Of a DNA stretch of 64,000 nt, positions 36,901 to 50,129 are shown one piece after another (positions within the stretch are counted from its first letter, which is position 1; the number at the start of each line of letters is the position of its first letter). The notes under the pieces were generated by a model. That model was not told the DNA's origin. It was given only the letters and a program-made list of their open reading frames with translations, and did no database searches. This DNA comes from Trochalopteron elliotii (taxonomy: Eukaryota; Chordata; Aves; Passeriformes; Leiothrichidae). Both the position numbers and the translations under genes were made by a program. The stretch is from NCBI GenBank assembly GCA_024734555.1, contig JANPWX010000444.1:372001-436000 (forward strand), written 5' to 3'.

Positions 36901-39900
36901 TCCTGTATTTACATATCTATTTATTTTTTCCTTAAAACAATCACAGACCATTCTGAAACAAATTGTGTCCCAGAAATAACACTGTTTCTTAAAATATACA
37001 TGTTAAAAAGAGGATTGTGACACTGATTTTAAAAACTAACTTTCCAACAACTTTTCACAGAATACAAATATCAAAATAATATTTGTTGTTTTGAAATAAA
37101 CATTATTCTCACAACCCTAGGAAAATGGAGTGGACCTTCCTTGTTTTTCTGTTGCCTTTTTTAATGTTTATAAACTTTCAGTTTTAATCTACTGTGGCCA
37201 AACAACAAATGTTTTAAATTCTAGCTCTGAAATTATCTTATCTTGCTATCTCATTCTTGACTGGATCAACTGGCAAGAAATATTAATGGCATTTCACATA
37301 GATTTGAGATAAAAACATATTTATTGACCAACACTCTCTTATTTCTATAAATATCTGGCTTCAAGTCACCTTTGTCAACAGATGTGCCCACAGCTGCTCT
37401 ATGTTGTTGCAACTTCATCATTTTACTATGAGTCCTATCATTAAAAGTGTCAGACATAGACTATGATGACTCACAGAATAAAAAAAGGCAAGAGGAAAGT
37501 TTTTGTAGCTTATAAAAAAAAATGATGGTGCAAAAGCCAACACATTAAAGTTTAAAAATTATCTGATGCTGCTTTGAAGACTCACAACATGAAAAACTTT
37601 TATAGGAGGAAATCTGTTACACAAATATTTCAAATTAATTTTTTAAAATATTTCTGTGCTAAGCAAAATTACAGGATATTTTCTGTGTTGTGAAGTACTT
37701 AGGCTGTTAAACTGTTAATATATTACCTGAAAGGATGACTGCTAAGAAGTAATAATTTAGCAAGATTCACCCTAGGGTGTAGTCATAACTATAAAGCAGT
37801 ATTAGAGAATGTTGCGGGAAATAAATAAATCAGCCATCAAAAAGACATCAGCAGGAAGATCCAGTGGCTGAAGTAAAAAAACTAGAGAATAAAGGAGAAA
37901 GTGACAAGTCAGTAATACTATATCTGAACAAGAAAAGAATTGAAACTTCCTACTGTGATAGTTAGGAAACTGAGCTATTGAGATAATCAGCAAAGCTAAA
38001 GACAGAGAATCAGCAATATTTAGAAATTATCTTTGGATATTTTTCTGCTTGTTTGATAAAGAAGACTGGAAATATGATGACTAATCTTTTTTTTTTTTTT
38101 TAATATGTAGTACTAAACTAAAAGCAGAGCTTCTATCTGCTTCAGGAAGTTAACAAGAAAGAAGGAATGCACATTAGAAGGAATACAAAAATGCACATGA
38201 TGAAAGCTAGAGGCTTAAAACCTGTAAATTATTTGCATGTGATTGAAAAGAAATTTCTGATATTCATCAGTCAGGTTTTTTTTAATATAATGGTGTTTAT
38301 TCAGTACTAGAAATTATGAGAAGAGTGGTTAAAGGTTGTCAGAGAGTGGGAAACAGTGAAGAATTATCACTTTTATGGTGACAAAGATGTATTGAGGAAT
38401 GAAAAAACTTTCGTGTATGTTGGGTAGATTATATGAAGCTATATATAAAGTGTGTCATGATTGAATTTTAAGAGTGGCTGAAATGATGAAGATTTATAGA
38501 GTGTTTGTGGTATTTATATGTAATAGCTAAGATACAGCTTTGCTTTAAGGATAACAGTAAAATGCCAGATAAAGGAAGATAAAGATATGAATTTCTCAAG
38601 ATATTTCCTGTCATTCTAGTTCTTTCTTGCCTCTTTCTTTCAGGTGTTTTGAGGCATACAAAGGAAAACCACCCTAGTGACCTCTAAGTGGGAGGTTTAT
38701 GCCACTTTTTTTTTGCATAGATGGACAGAAATTATGATGCCACAATGAAATGTACGTTAATTCAATAATCAATTTTTTTATCCATTTTTGAAAGAGATAA
38801 GAGTAACCTTCAGATTGAGCCATGTGCTTATCTTGTCATGGTCAGAGAAACTGTAGAAAACTTAATGTAGTAGAAGTACAAAAAGGTGTAATAGAGCATC
38901 AATTTGGGAACTGAAAGCTTTTAGTTCTTGAGAAGGAAAAGTCTTCCAGACTACCGTAAAAAGTAAAGACTCCAGAAAGGCTGCTTTAGGAGTTATAGAG
39001 TCTGTGGGAAGCAAAGACAAGCTAGGAAAATACATTTCAGTTAATCAATGTATGTTTGAACCCAGTTTCCCACAATCCCATCCAATTCCATTGTTTACAA
39101 TATGTTATAGAGAAAGCAGGCCAGGAACAAATGTCATCTAAAGAAGAGGCCTGATAACTAATAAGGGCACCCTGGAACAAAAGTGTATAATTGTAGAAAA
39201 ACATATGAGATACATCTTGGACCTGGTTCCTAAACTAAATGAGGAATTTAGTCCTAGTGGAAGCACTCATTAGACACATAGCAAGAAGATGTACACAGAC
39301 ATAAATTGATGGATAAAAGACCTGCATAGGATTGTGGAAAAAATTACAAAGACATTGTGGCTAATTATAAGAGGACTGTCAGTGGAGGACTGAAAAGAGA
39401 AACTAAGTTTTATGGCTTTGCAGAAAAAAGGTATACTCTCATAGAGCATATTGCTACAGATGGTAGGAAAGTTGTCAGTCCAAAGTGCAGGATATGGGCC
39501 AAGCCCTGGGGACAATTAATCTTACTGTAATTGGTTTTACTGACAAAGAAACCTGCTATACAGCATAAACTGTCATTTCATTAAAATAAAACTCATCTAA
39601 GCCAATAATTGGGAGTTTTAGAACCACTGCAACAGTGAGATTCACAAGTGGGTTCCTGTGAGCTAAAACAGAGCAGCTGGAGAGGTAAACAGATGTTTAT
39701 ATCCAGTTGGATTGAAACACCCAGAAAAATCCCAAACCTGAGATGTCAAAAAAGGTTGCAACAATAAAACAAAATGAAAATGTCTTGACCAACAAGAATA
39801 TTTACAAAATTACGTGAAATACTCCCGTCTATTTTAGAACAGAAGATCATTCACAGAGGCAGGACAAAGTCTTTTCTTTCCCCTTTCAAAGGCCTGATCA

Positions 39901-42900
39901 TCCCTGCATATGTCATCCCACAATAGGATGTCCTATTGAGTCGTTTCTGTTGAAACTGTTTCTGTATATGTTCTGTAGTCACTGGAAAAAGGACTTGAAT
40001 TTAGAATAACTCATTCAATACCTCAACTAATTAGTTTGTTTTGCAGCACTGTCTCATTTCTCTGACTAATGAATTATAATAGTTTTTCAAAGCCCAGCTA
40101 AAATTTTTGTGTACACTTTATACAATATAAAGCAACGTGGATAAAAATGTCGAAAGAAAGGTTTTTGGCAGGATACCCATCTGACTATTTTTAGGGTGTT
40201 CTAGAAGGTGGTACAATAAAGCTCAAGCCTTTTCTTCAAAGCAGTAGAAAGGCTCTCCTGTGGTCCAGACAACTCATCTAATTATGGCCTTTGAAGAGAA
40301 GCGTATCTGTCCTCATCCAATTCTTCCTTTTCCCTCACAGGATTTCCCAGCTCTTTTTCTATTTCTTAGTCATTGACTTCTAAGACATGAAATCACAAGT
40401 GCACACACAGTGTACTCTTATCACACTCCTGACTCAGGCAGTCCAAAAGAGATAAAATGGGAAAATGCCTTATTTATACATCCCCTGCAGACTAAGGATA
40501 GAGGAAAAGCCAGGTAATTAAAGATTTAGGCAGCTTTATACATGTCGTGGCAGAAAATTCAGTCTTGAGGGACTTGCGGCATCACAAAGGAAATGCAGCA
40601 ACTGAAAGGGGATTTTTTGCATGCCAGTGATCCTCAATTTGGAGTTAGTAACCTAATTGCCTCTTTAAGAATCTAAGTCTCTATAGTGAATCTTCACCTA
40701 ATATCATGTTGCTCACAATAAAATCAACAGCCTTGTGGTAACTCCCATTTTCCTATCCCCCATAAGACTGTTCTAAATATTTTAAAAATGGGGCTTTAAT
40801 GAGTTTTCCTGCTAGTCTAACAAGTTGGACCTGGTATCACAGCACTAATATTTCAGTATAGCGGATATCACAGTTGGCTCCATTGGCTTTTACTAACACC
40901 TGATCTCTCATCTACCAGCCTCTAACAACATTATGTTATTGTTATCACATGCTATGGACCATATTCAGCAGTGAGCTTATTATGTAATCAAGAAGTCAGC
41001 ACTTTTCCAAGCACTAGTGGAACAACTTATTTCTCATGCAAAACTTTCAACTTGTTAGTATGCCTTTGTCATATAGAAGAGCAGCGCTCACAAACTGAGA
41101 TGAGCATAGAAGGGAGTAAGCTATGTCATGTTAACAATACATTTAATACTCAAATGCATACTTAAAAAAAAAAAGGCAGAAAAATATTTTCAATTTTCTG
41201 CACAGAAGAACATCACCAAGACTTAAATCCCTTATAAGAAACTAATTCCAGAAGCAGATGGTTGTATACAGCTTTGATGGCCCTTCAGTTTCTTTATTGC
41301 AAATAAAATACTTGCTAGGTTTGATAAAACAAGAGTAGAACACAGCTGTCTTATTTGTGTATATTTTGACTAAGCACACATAATCAGTCTATAAATGATG
41401 TGGCACAGTCAAAATATAAAAAAAATTACTCACAGCATATCATTACTGAACATATGCCCCCAAATGAGTAGGCACAAGGTACTTGTACTCTAGGGGCAAT
41501 TCATAAAAGCAAAATAAAAGTAAACTACAGTATACTTCTTTCTAATAAGAGCAATCCTTCTGACATATAAAGAAGCCTAAAGCATGGAGGTATAATCAAA
41601 ATTATAATTAACTGTCATAAGCCTTAAGCAATTGTAAAGCACTATCTGATTTATGAAACTTTGATCAAACTGTGATTAAATTATTTTTAGAGATATGCAG
41701 TATGTGTCAGATCTCAATTATCCATAGCTATCTTACCTGCAGGGAACTCTTGTTCAATTCATATGACATGTTTTTTATGGAGTGACTCTATAAAGAGAAT
41801 TTTTGGTCGGTTTCTTCTACAAAGATTCATTTTTTCCAGACAGCAAGTGGTCTGATGATCTCATGTTATCTTATTCGCTGTTCCTGAAGAGATATGAAAG
41901 AGAAAACCACTATAACAAATGCTGTGTACAGGTTTTCTGGTTTGGGAGAGATAAATGTATCTTTTTGAGAGGAAAACAAATGAGTTTTCAGCCTGCAAAT
42001 CCTCACTGCCTGCCCTATCGTTATTACTGAGAGCACTGAGCAACAGCCATATCTCGCAAGGACAGAAGGACGGAAAAGGAATCTGTGGGGCAGCAAGGTC
42101 AAGAGTTACTAAGCTGCATCAGCTAATATCCACCTTGCACAATGGTGCAACGCTGACCTGTTACATGCCTTTCATCACTCTTTAGACCTGGAAAAGCTGA
42201 AGTGTACAGGATGCATATACTTTTCACATACCATCTCAGACTTGTTTCACAACCTTCTTTCATCACTCAGTTTTTTTTCAGGGCCATATGGCTGCCTTTC
42301 TGACAGCCCCTCAGCCTCCTTTCCCTGTTTCTAGTTTGTGAGCATGGTGGCTCATGAAAATTCATGAGAGTCATGTTGAGCGGGTCCCAGACAAAATTAC
42401 TTCACATTAAAAAATTAGGACACATTTAATTCCTGGGAGAAATTACAGAGCACCTTATCTTATTACTGAGAATCACCCTGTTTACATTTATTTTCATTTC
42501 AAGATTTTTTTAAGTGAAAATGGTGATTTTGATGACAATGTCATCGACTGCTTAGCATTACATAGTAGCATCTTTTTCGGGTAAGAATTATGAATGCACA
42601 ATGTCAACTCAGAAGGTAGATTTATAAAGAACAGACGTACAGAAAAGACTGCTTTACCTATAACCTCCCAACCCCTTGCTCCCAACCTTTATTTCATTCA
42701 CAGCACAAAAGCATAGTTTCCTATTCTGCTCAAAAGCTAATTCCCCAGGTCTTTTAGCTTCTGAAGTAAAGTTTACCTTATCACTTCACAAATGGTAGAC
42801 AATTTTTTATGTTTTAGTTTTTAAACATATAGTTTTTCTGTCAGTTCCAGGGCTACATACCATTCTAAGTAGAAGAAAGACCTACTGTGAAGAAAAAAAC

Positions 42901-43424
42901 AAAACAAACCCACAATAAAGACCATTTGCAACAATCTATACTACTTTTCTCATTCTCTTGCATCTTCCCCAAACCCTAACTTCTTGTCTATATATTTTTT
43001 CTGGTAGATTCTCTCTACCTAAACTTGTTGGCATTAAAGTGTTTAGCTGATTTAATTTTACTGCCAGAGCTCTGCCACTAAAACTCTCTTACTGATTTTT
43101 ACTATATTTGCAAAAAAGTATTTTTGCCAGTATCTCTTATTTCAATGAGCAATATATGCTAAAGTGTCAAATCTTGGTATATGTACAGCTCTGCTAGGGC
43201 TTTATTGGTTTCACTGCATTGTAAAGTAGATGGAAAATAACCAAACTAGCTGAGAAAGCAAAATCTATTAGGGTAGATCAAATATGTCTTCTTTTACTTT
43301 ATATAGTTACTGGTAACTAATCCTAATCACCTTCTCCATTGTCTTTTCTGGATTTTATTCTTTCATGAGCAGGTGCATCTTTCACCATTTGGGAAAACAA
43401 TGAGATCTTGTTGCTCATTTTCAT
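33926..43424. other. Long non-coding AT-rich stretch
   Basis: Nearly 9.5 kb in which no gene and no confident transposon was recognised. It is dominated by A/T-rich words and short A- or T-runs (for example at 34923, 35788 and 38090), and has a short (AC)n at about 35991-36002. One strip, 35960-36190, is listed separately as a possible conserved element. The strip at 36540-36720 has a similar look but is weaker. Confidence 0.5.
35960..36190. other. Candidate conserved non-coding element
   Basis: After the short AC repeat comes a strip with balanced composition and dense homeodomain/POU-like words (TTATAAAGCCATTTATTACA, GATGCTAATGCATTG, GTCATAAAATG) and no repeat similarity. ATGCTAAT/ATGCAT resemble octamer-type sites. 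The appearance is that of an enhancer conserved across amniotes, but conservation cannot be measured here. Confidence 0.28.
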
Positions 43425-43915
43425 GGAATCATAGAACCACAGAATGGGTTATGGGTTAGAAGGGACCTTAAATATCAGCTATTTCCAACCAGACCAGACA
43501 TTTCCAGGAATGCCATCCACTAGATCAGGTTGCTCACAGCCCCACCCAACCCGGCCTTGAACACTTCCAAGACTGCGGCATCCGCAATTTCTCCAGGCAA
43601 TCTGTTCCAGCGCTTCACAGCCCTACAGTAAAGAATATCTAGAATGTCTAGTATCTATTCTAAACCTACTCTCCTCCATTTTAAAGCCATTCCCCCTTGA
43701 CATATCCCTGCCCACCCTTGTCTAAAGTCCCACTCCAGCTCTCTTGTTGGCCCTTCTCAGCTGCTGGAGGGCTGCTATAGGGTCTCTCCGGCGTTGTCTC
43801 TTTTCCAAGGTGAACAGGCCCAACTCTCTCAGCCTCTTTGCATTGGACATGTGCTGCAGTCCTCATCTTCATGCCACTCCTCTGGACTTGAACTTGTCAA
43901 CATCCTTCTTATTTT
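43425..43915 (-). mobile_element. CR1 LINE 3' end, 5'-truncated
   Basis: The plus strand begins GAATCATAGAACCACAGAATG, the reverse complement of the CR1 terminal ATTCTATG repeat, and proceeds through the highly characteristic 'AGAAGGGACCTTAAA', 'AGATCAGGTTGCTCACAGCC', 'CGGCCTTGAACACTTCCA', 'GTAAAGAAT', 'TAGGGTCTCTCCGG', 'CCAACTCTCTCAGCCTC', and 'CTCCTCTGGACTTGAAC' stretches. This is the antisense of the CR1 3' UTR and ORF2 end, so the element's sense is minus and its 3' end is at 43425. About 490 bp remain. The 5' part was lost at insertion by incomplete reverse transcription, as is usual for CR1. It is one of the less diverged copies in the window. Open frames crossing it are not host genes. 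Confidence 0.95.
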
Positions 43916-46439
43916 TTAAAATGTCAGTTAAGTTTTCCACTCTTCCAGTGGCATTTATTGGGATTCCAGAGACTGAAAGTCTGGATTCATGTGGGAAAAG
44001 GGAAAAGAGTAGCTGAGCAGCCTCACAAAGCCATCTACAGCATGGAGTCAGGGGTATTGCCAGTGTCAGATCTGGTCAGTCAGTGGAGGCCACAAGCCAG
44101 AGCCTATTCATAACATTCCCCACTTAGCTGTGCATCCAGCATTTAACAATTTTCTAGCTATCCTTACTGGCTTATCAACAGCAGGTTTTAAAAGTTTTGA
44201 TGCCTCATTTCCTTTCAAAGGTAGTTTCTTTGCCTTCAAAGTACAGGAATCATTAATTAAGCATAGTGCCCTCTTGGACACCTTTGTCATTAATTATGAA
44301 TGAGAGCAGTCAAATATTCTATCCTCATAATAATGCCAAGATTAGATTAATATCAACTCTGAACCCTAGGATGCCCTCCAAAGTTCAGAAACAAAAGAGC
44401 AAGTAAGAAACAAGAAGTTTTAATGGAAAGGAGAATCTTCTCTGTGAGTTGGCCTAAGGTGGATGATGACAGGTTTTTCAGAGCTTCATCTGTCTCAAAA
44501 TGTGCTCTCACACTGAATAAGCTGCATTGGCTCATATGGGAGAAACACTGAATATTCATTAAATGAGTATCTATTTTGTGACTTCCTGGCTTAATTTTTT
44601 GCTCCATAGGTTTTCTTTTAGCAGTAGACAAAGAATCTGGTCACAGATCTACAGAACTACACTCAAGAATATGTAATCTTGTTCTTTCAATATAATGTAA
44701 AATGTGTCTTATCCATATCAATAGACTTTCAATGGAAAACTCTCAACTTCAATAAAAAATCAGGAAGTTTACCAAAGTTATTTACAAGTAAAAAATATAA
44801 ATATTGAAAATTACAGAAGCCAATTATATTTCTCAACAGTAAGTTATGTCTTGCCATGGAAGGCTTCCCTTTCCTGTCTCAGCCTTACTATCTGCACAAG
44901 GTCTGCAATTCTAGAGAAAGACAGACTGTAAGAGGAAGAGGGAAAATCCCAGTGCATACTTGATGTACTAACTCTGATCTATGTAACACTGCCTGCATTA
45001 AGTGCACTAGATGAACTGTCCTATTAGCTTCAGTTAGAAAGCCTAAAATGCTGATTTTCAGGGTCAACTGACTCACCTTGGTCATATTAATAAACTATTT
45101 TAATAAATATGAATTATGCATATAACTCCCAGATAAAATATATATTAAGACACTACATGCAATAACCTTATCTCAGCTTTATAGTGACATGAGGCAATAA
45201 CCATATGGTTATGAAAAATACATTTTAAAGTTTGAAACTCCAGATTACATTTAGCTGGGTTTTAATGGCATATTTTTTTATTATGTAGATAATTTTTTTC
45301 TCACTAGGTATTACTTCTGGACCAAATTAAGACTGTGTGGTGACTTTAATCTCACACTTCTGATTTTAAAATTATTAGAATTCTTGTAAGGGTAAATTAA
45401 GTTTAATTTGGAAGCCTTGAATCCTTACAATGGAAGTAATTGCAAAATTCTTATATAGTTTTACTTTTTTATATTATCCATACATTTCCTGCTTTAGAAC
45501 TCTTTTCCCTCCCTACAAAATTAAAAAGTAGTTGAGAATGCATGCTAGTATATGCTATCCCCAGCTGGATGAAAATGCAAGTTATTAGAAATAAGTATTT
45601 TTTTTATTATTACTGTTTGCTTGAAGAGAAGATTTACAGATGCATCTGGCCAGTGAAAAGCAAGTACACACAGGGCTGTGGTTAATCCATCCCTTGCCTT
45701 GGGGCCACTCTGCTTTCTGTGGAGCTCCCAGGTGGTTGTTCACCCTGTTTCTGCTTCTGATAGCTCTGTTCAACTATTCGTTGTTCAGAATATCTGTTGT
45801 CTGTACAATTACTGTAAACACAATAATATTTAATAAGGTAATTTGACTATTATGTAGGTAGAATTTAGATGAGATTTCAATCCATTTCAACTCTATACAC
45901 ACAGAGAAAGACTCTATGGCTTCGCTCTTATCTATAGTGACACAAAAAAGGATGAACACAGATGCTAAACTTCCTAGAGGAGCCAGTGTGTAATTAATAT
46001 AAGTTAATTAAAAATATCTGATCTCTGCCCAAAAAAGCAAACGTTGCAGTTTTGTGAAGAATATGGAATCTTGGTCAAAGAAAGCAAATATGTTCAATAT
46101 CTGATTGAAATGCAGAATCAAATTCTTTAACCCAGGAGCTATGGCAAAGCTCTTGATAACTGCAAGGAAGAAAATGAATGTATCAACAGTCATCACACTG
46201 CCATGTAGAAATAAGTCACTATTTATACTGTACTATACCTTAGAGTATTAGAAGAGTTGAGAGGAATTTCATCAATGGAATGAGGTGGAAGACACATTGC
46301 TTGTGACATTGGTGGAGTGCATCTCAGAACTTTTGCTCCATATATATGATTTTTCATAATCTGTATTTCATGAGGCTTGATTATGATAATCTGAGAAGTG
46401 GAGACCATTATAAACTGCAATGTTCATCATATGGGCAGG
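43916..46439. other. Non-coding DNA, nothing recognised
   Basis: AT-rich sequence without recognised genes. A segment with AGGGAAAAGAGTAGCTGAGC at about 43999 is somewhat G+C-richer but matched nothing I know. The open frames here (60-92 codons) show no domain. Confidence 0.5.
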
Positions 46440-47250
46440 ATGAAAATAAGGATCTTTCATTTATTTTTCTATTTATTTTTCAATAATTAATTTTGAATAC
46501 ATTTTTTACTCCTATTCAATATAGAACTGATATTACCATGAGACTTTCTAATATCACCACAAGATCTCAACCTTGAGTGGTAATAGGTACCTCAAAGTTC
46601 ATAATTTTCTATCTGAAATTAAGGTGGGATTTTTTCCCCAAGAACATGACTTTCTATTTACCTCCAATGGATTTAATATGTCATTTTGTTACCCAGTCAC
46701 TCATCTGCATAGTGTTCTTCTTATTATTGTGTTCTCTCACTGTCACTGCTTGAATAATTTTGTATCATCAGCAGATATTCCCATCTCACTTCTCATCTTC
46801 CTTTCCCAGGTCACTGTGACTGTTTTGAACAGCACAAGTTCCAATACTGACACCTTGCAAAACTTTACTGTGGTCTCCTTCCTTGCCAGAAATGGATATT
46901 CCTATCACCTGGTCAATTTTTAAAACTATTTGATTAGTCAATTTAAGTGATGATTAACCCATGTGGGGAAACTCCTGAAATCACTGCCTAAGTTCCTTAA
47001 AAGTTTTTGGTGAGGGATATTTCTACAAGCTTAGAAGTCCAGCATGCTTTATCAGCAAGATCACTTTTACAGACATTTGCCAACATCTTCAAAACCTGCA
47101 ATAAGCAAATTTCCCCTTCACATTGACTCACTTCAGATAGGTTATATTGATTTATATAATTGTACATACATGTCTATGAATTTTGTTCTACTAAATTTGT
47201 AGTTCTTTTAATTGATTCTGATAATTTTCTTTGAGTTATTCAGGGACTTT
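46440..47250 (-). mobile_element. Ancient CR1 LINE fragment covering part of the reverse transcriptase
   Basis: About 800 bp match, with decay, the antisense of amniote CR1 ORF2. In plus-strand order: 'AACCTTGAGTGGTAATAG' (46569), 'GTCATTTTGTTACCCAGTCA' (46680), 'TTTTGTATCATCAGCAGATA' (about 46758), 'TTTCCCAGGTCACTGTGAC' (46802), 'TGACACCTTGC' (46848), 'TTTTTGGTGAGGGATATTTC' (about 47003), 'AGCTTAGAAGTCCAGCATGC' (about 47030). In sense (minus) the last two correspond to the 'DFQKAFD.VPH' region of the RT palm domain, now broken. The continuity over several hundred bases is strong evidence despite heavy divergence. The plus-strand frame at 46573-46923 is antisense to this fossil and not a gene. 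Confidence 0.77.
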
Positions 47251-49773
47251 TCAATGCTGAATATAATGTGTGCACATCAATTTAATCTTACTTTAGACAT
47301 CAAAGACATTTGTTCACCTCTATCTCTGACTACAGTTGATTGAATCTAAAATTAGAAAATCAGTCTAATTTGATCTGTCTGATTTCTTTCATTTTATATC
47401 CTCAAAATTGCCTTTTGAAAACTACTGACTAAAGTAGCACTAAGTAATTCACATTGTCTTTTCTAACCATAATTATTATATAGCCACATAATCATAACAG
47501 CCAAATTTGAGTGTAAAATTGTTTTGGTCCATGAGATACAAATGCTTTGAAAGACAAGCACAGAAAAGTTATCAGCATTCTCTTTTGAAAAACAATCCTC
47601 ACCTCTGAAATCAAAGAATAGCAGTATTTTGTACTTACTTGTCGCTCATCTCTAATCTACATCTAGTTCATATATATACTGGCCAGAAATAGCATATGCA
47701 GTCTGTCCCTTTATCTTGGCAGACATCAAACACAGCATTTTAAGTATGTGTTTAGACTACAAGCAATTATTTTTAGTCAACTTCTTCAAAGCTCCTAAAT
47801 TTCACTCAACACCACTGATAAGCCTCCCATATGTCTAGTGGTGTTGTTGCCATGGCTTCTGACATGATGACATTGGGATATTAAGACATCCAGAAATAAC
47901 ATTTGGGGGGTGATTTTCTGATAGAGTATCTAATTAATTGATGTTCCTGTTCATGAGAGGAAGCTACTTGCACTGCAGACACATGCTGAGTGGAATTCCA
48001 CACAGGCTTTCCAATTCACCTGACTCATGACCCATGTCTGTCCCCATCTTGGCACCAAAAGATTTGTGACAAACTGTGTACTGATCTGTGCAAGAGATAT
48101 CTCTGGTAGCTGAAATTATGCTACAGCTACAATGCTCATTTTGCATCTCTGTGACCAAAATAGGCTAAGAGCAAAAATAGGCTAAGAGCAGATTACACTC
48201 ACTGACTGCACTGTTTATAAGAATCAACAGTGTCAGACAAGTCTGACCTTATACCCCTGCGGTAATGTTAATAATGGTCAACATGCATGATTTAAGTAAA
48301 TCATATACATATTTTAAAAGAATAATAACTATTGGAGCTCTGGTTCTTAAAGCTTGGATTTAAAAAAAAGATCAGCTTTCCAGCTTTGATATTTTACATA
48401 GGTAGAGTGTCAGTCAAAGGTGTGAAAAGACATAAAAAAACCTCATCATAGAGGAATCAAGATATATTGTAAGCCTAAGCAAACCTCAAGTCCTACGAGA
48501 ATTGTAATCATGATTTATGGACGAAATCGTCCAGGATCTATTAGGATGAATGCACAATTTTTCATACTTTGTCCTATGAAACTCAACTTCAAAGGATTTT
48601 AAGTTAATGCATCTCTAACTGGGAAACAAAAAAGGGATTTTCTTTCTTGAGATAAATGGGACGCACCAAAAAAGGCAGAAGAATTCTGAATCCATCTTCC
48701 AAAATTGTCTTTAATGCATGTTCCATCAAAATAAATACTCATGTTATAAAGGTTTGTTCTTCTATATGTTCTTTCCATTGTATTTCTAAATATTATTGAC
48801 AGGGTGACAGAATGCCTATCTTTCACCTTTTCTTTAATATTAATAAAATTCTATAATGAACTTTTGCAAAAAAAAAAAACCCTCAGGCAGAATTTTGCAT
48901 CCGAGATCTGTCTAAGAAGTAATGGCAAGATATCCTTGTAGCCACATAGACAAGCTTTTCAAGTCTTAAATCATTTACTTAACGTTAAAAAAAAGTCTTC
49001 CTTGACTACTGGATAATTGCATCCCACTTAGAAAAGGCTTTTTAATGTATCAACAATGTTGGTGTTGACATCTGCCAAGGTAATTTTGATGCAGCCTTTT
49101 GTAATTACTCATTTTCATGAAACCCACAAAGACTCAAAGTGTGCCTTACTTTCCTTAGAGACAGCAATAATGGAAACCTAATAGCATCTTGAAATGCTTA
49201 CATTGTCATGATAGAAGTTGTTCAGGAATTAATGTAGGCATCAAGGGAAAGAGAAAGGATACTACACCTGAATTTCAACCATGCTAGGAATCCCTGGACT
49301 TTTGTGCATATAGGCTGAACTGTGGATGCTATTTAGCTGTCTCCTAAATGTACAAATGATGTATTTCCCAGATAACAACATCCATCTTGAAAATGGAGTC
49401 TCAGAATAGATCTCTAGACATCTTAGGAAGACCAAATGATTGAAGGGGTGAATAAAGACACTGAGGAAAAAACAACCTAAAGTTCAGTGTGTACTACTTC
49501 AGCAGAGAGCTCCAAAATACTTCTGATGCAGATAAGTAAGGATACAACTGACTTCTGAATTTACTGAAACAGATCTGGAACTTGACCAAACAGATGCATA
49601 AGCCATGCTTAAAATATTTGAGAACCACTGACTGCTGGTCAGATTCATCTTTTCCATGTGTCAGCTAGTCATCTACTTCTACTAGAACTTGATGATTTAC
49701 TTGAGGTTACATGAAGAAAAGAAAAAAGTTTAAAATATTGTAGCAGAATTTCTCAGAGAGCAAATCCATGATT
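47251..49773. other. Non-coding DNA, nothing recognised
   Basis: Mostly AT-rich sequence with no recognised gene or transposon. It contains a small tandem duplication at 48156-48188, and an A-run at about 48869-48880. The antisense CR1 fossil may extend a little past 47250 but the similarity fades. Confidence 0.5.
48156..48188. repeat. 16/17-bp tandem duplication, two copies
   Basis: CAAAATAGGCTAAGAG is followed directly by CAAAAATAGGCTAAGAG, differing by one extra A. This is a small recent local duplication. Confidence 0.93.
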
Positions 49774-49779
49774 TATTTT

Positions 49780-50123
49780 TGAATTAAGGTTTGAACTACC
49801 CCAGCCTGGGCCCCAGATCCAGGCCTGTGAAGCCTGTGGCGCAGTTAGAAATAGCATGTGGCATTGTTAGAAATTCCATTAAGGTATTATCTTAGGATAG
49901 TGGTTTCTATAGGCATAGCTGTTGTGTGAGCACTTTAGCCACATTAAGAATAAGATAAACAATGTCTGTTTGCATATTTCTTTATGCTGTATACCAATGG
50001 AAAAACATTTGTAATTGTAAACTATATTGATGGGTGTATAATCTGCCATTTTAGACTGAATAAAGCAGTGAATGTATGTTGACCATATTGGTTGTATCTG
50101 CGTTTGCTCTTTACAGCTTCCCA
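49780..50123 (+). mobile_element. Short solo LTR with 6-bp target duplication, plus orientation
   Basis: The proposed element starts TGAATTAAGG and ends CTTCCCA, and is flanked by TATTTT on both sides (49774-49779 and 50124-50129). Its 5' part is a G+C-richer island (CCCCAGCCTGGGCCCCAGAT). An AATAAA signal at 50059-50064 is followed by a 59-bp U5-like tail, giving plus orientation. Length is 344 bp, the size of compact alpharetrovirus-like LTRs. The flanking hexamer is low-complexity, so the duplication alone is weaker proof than for the LTRs at 9301 and 33466. An alternative 5' start at TGTGGCGCAG (49836) has no flanking repeat. Confidence 0.58.
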
Positions 50124-50129
50124 TATTTT

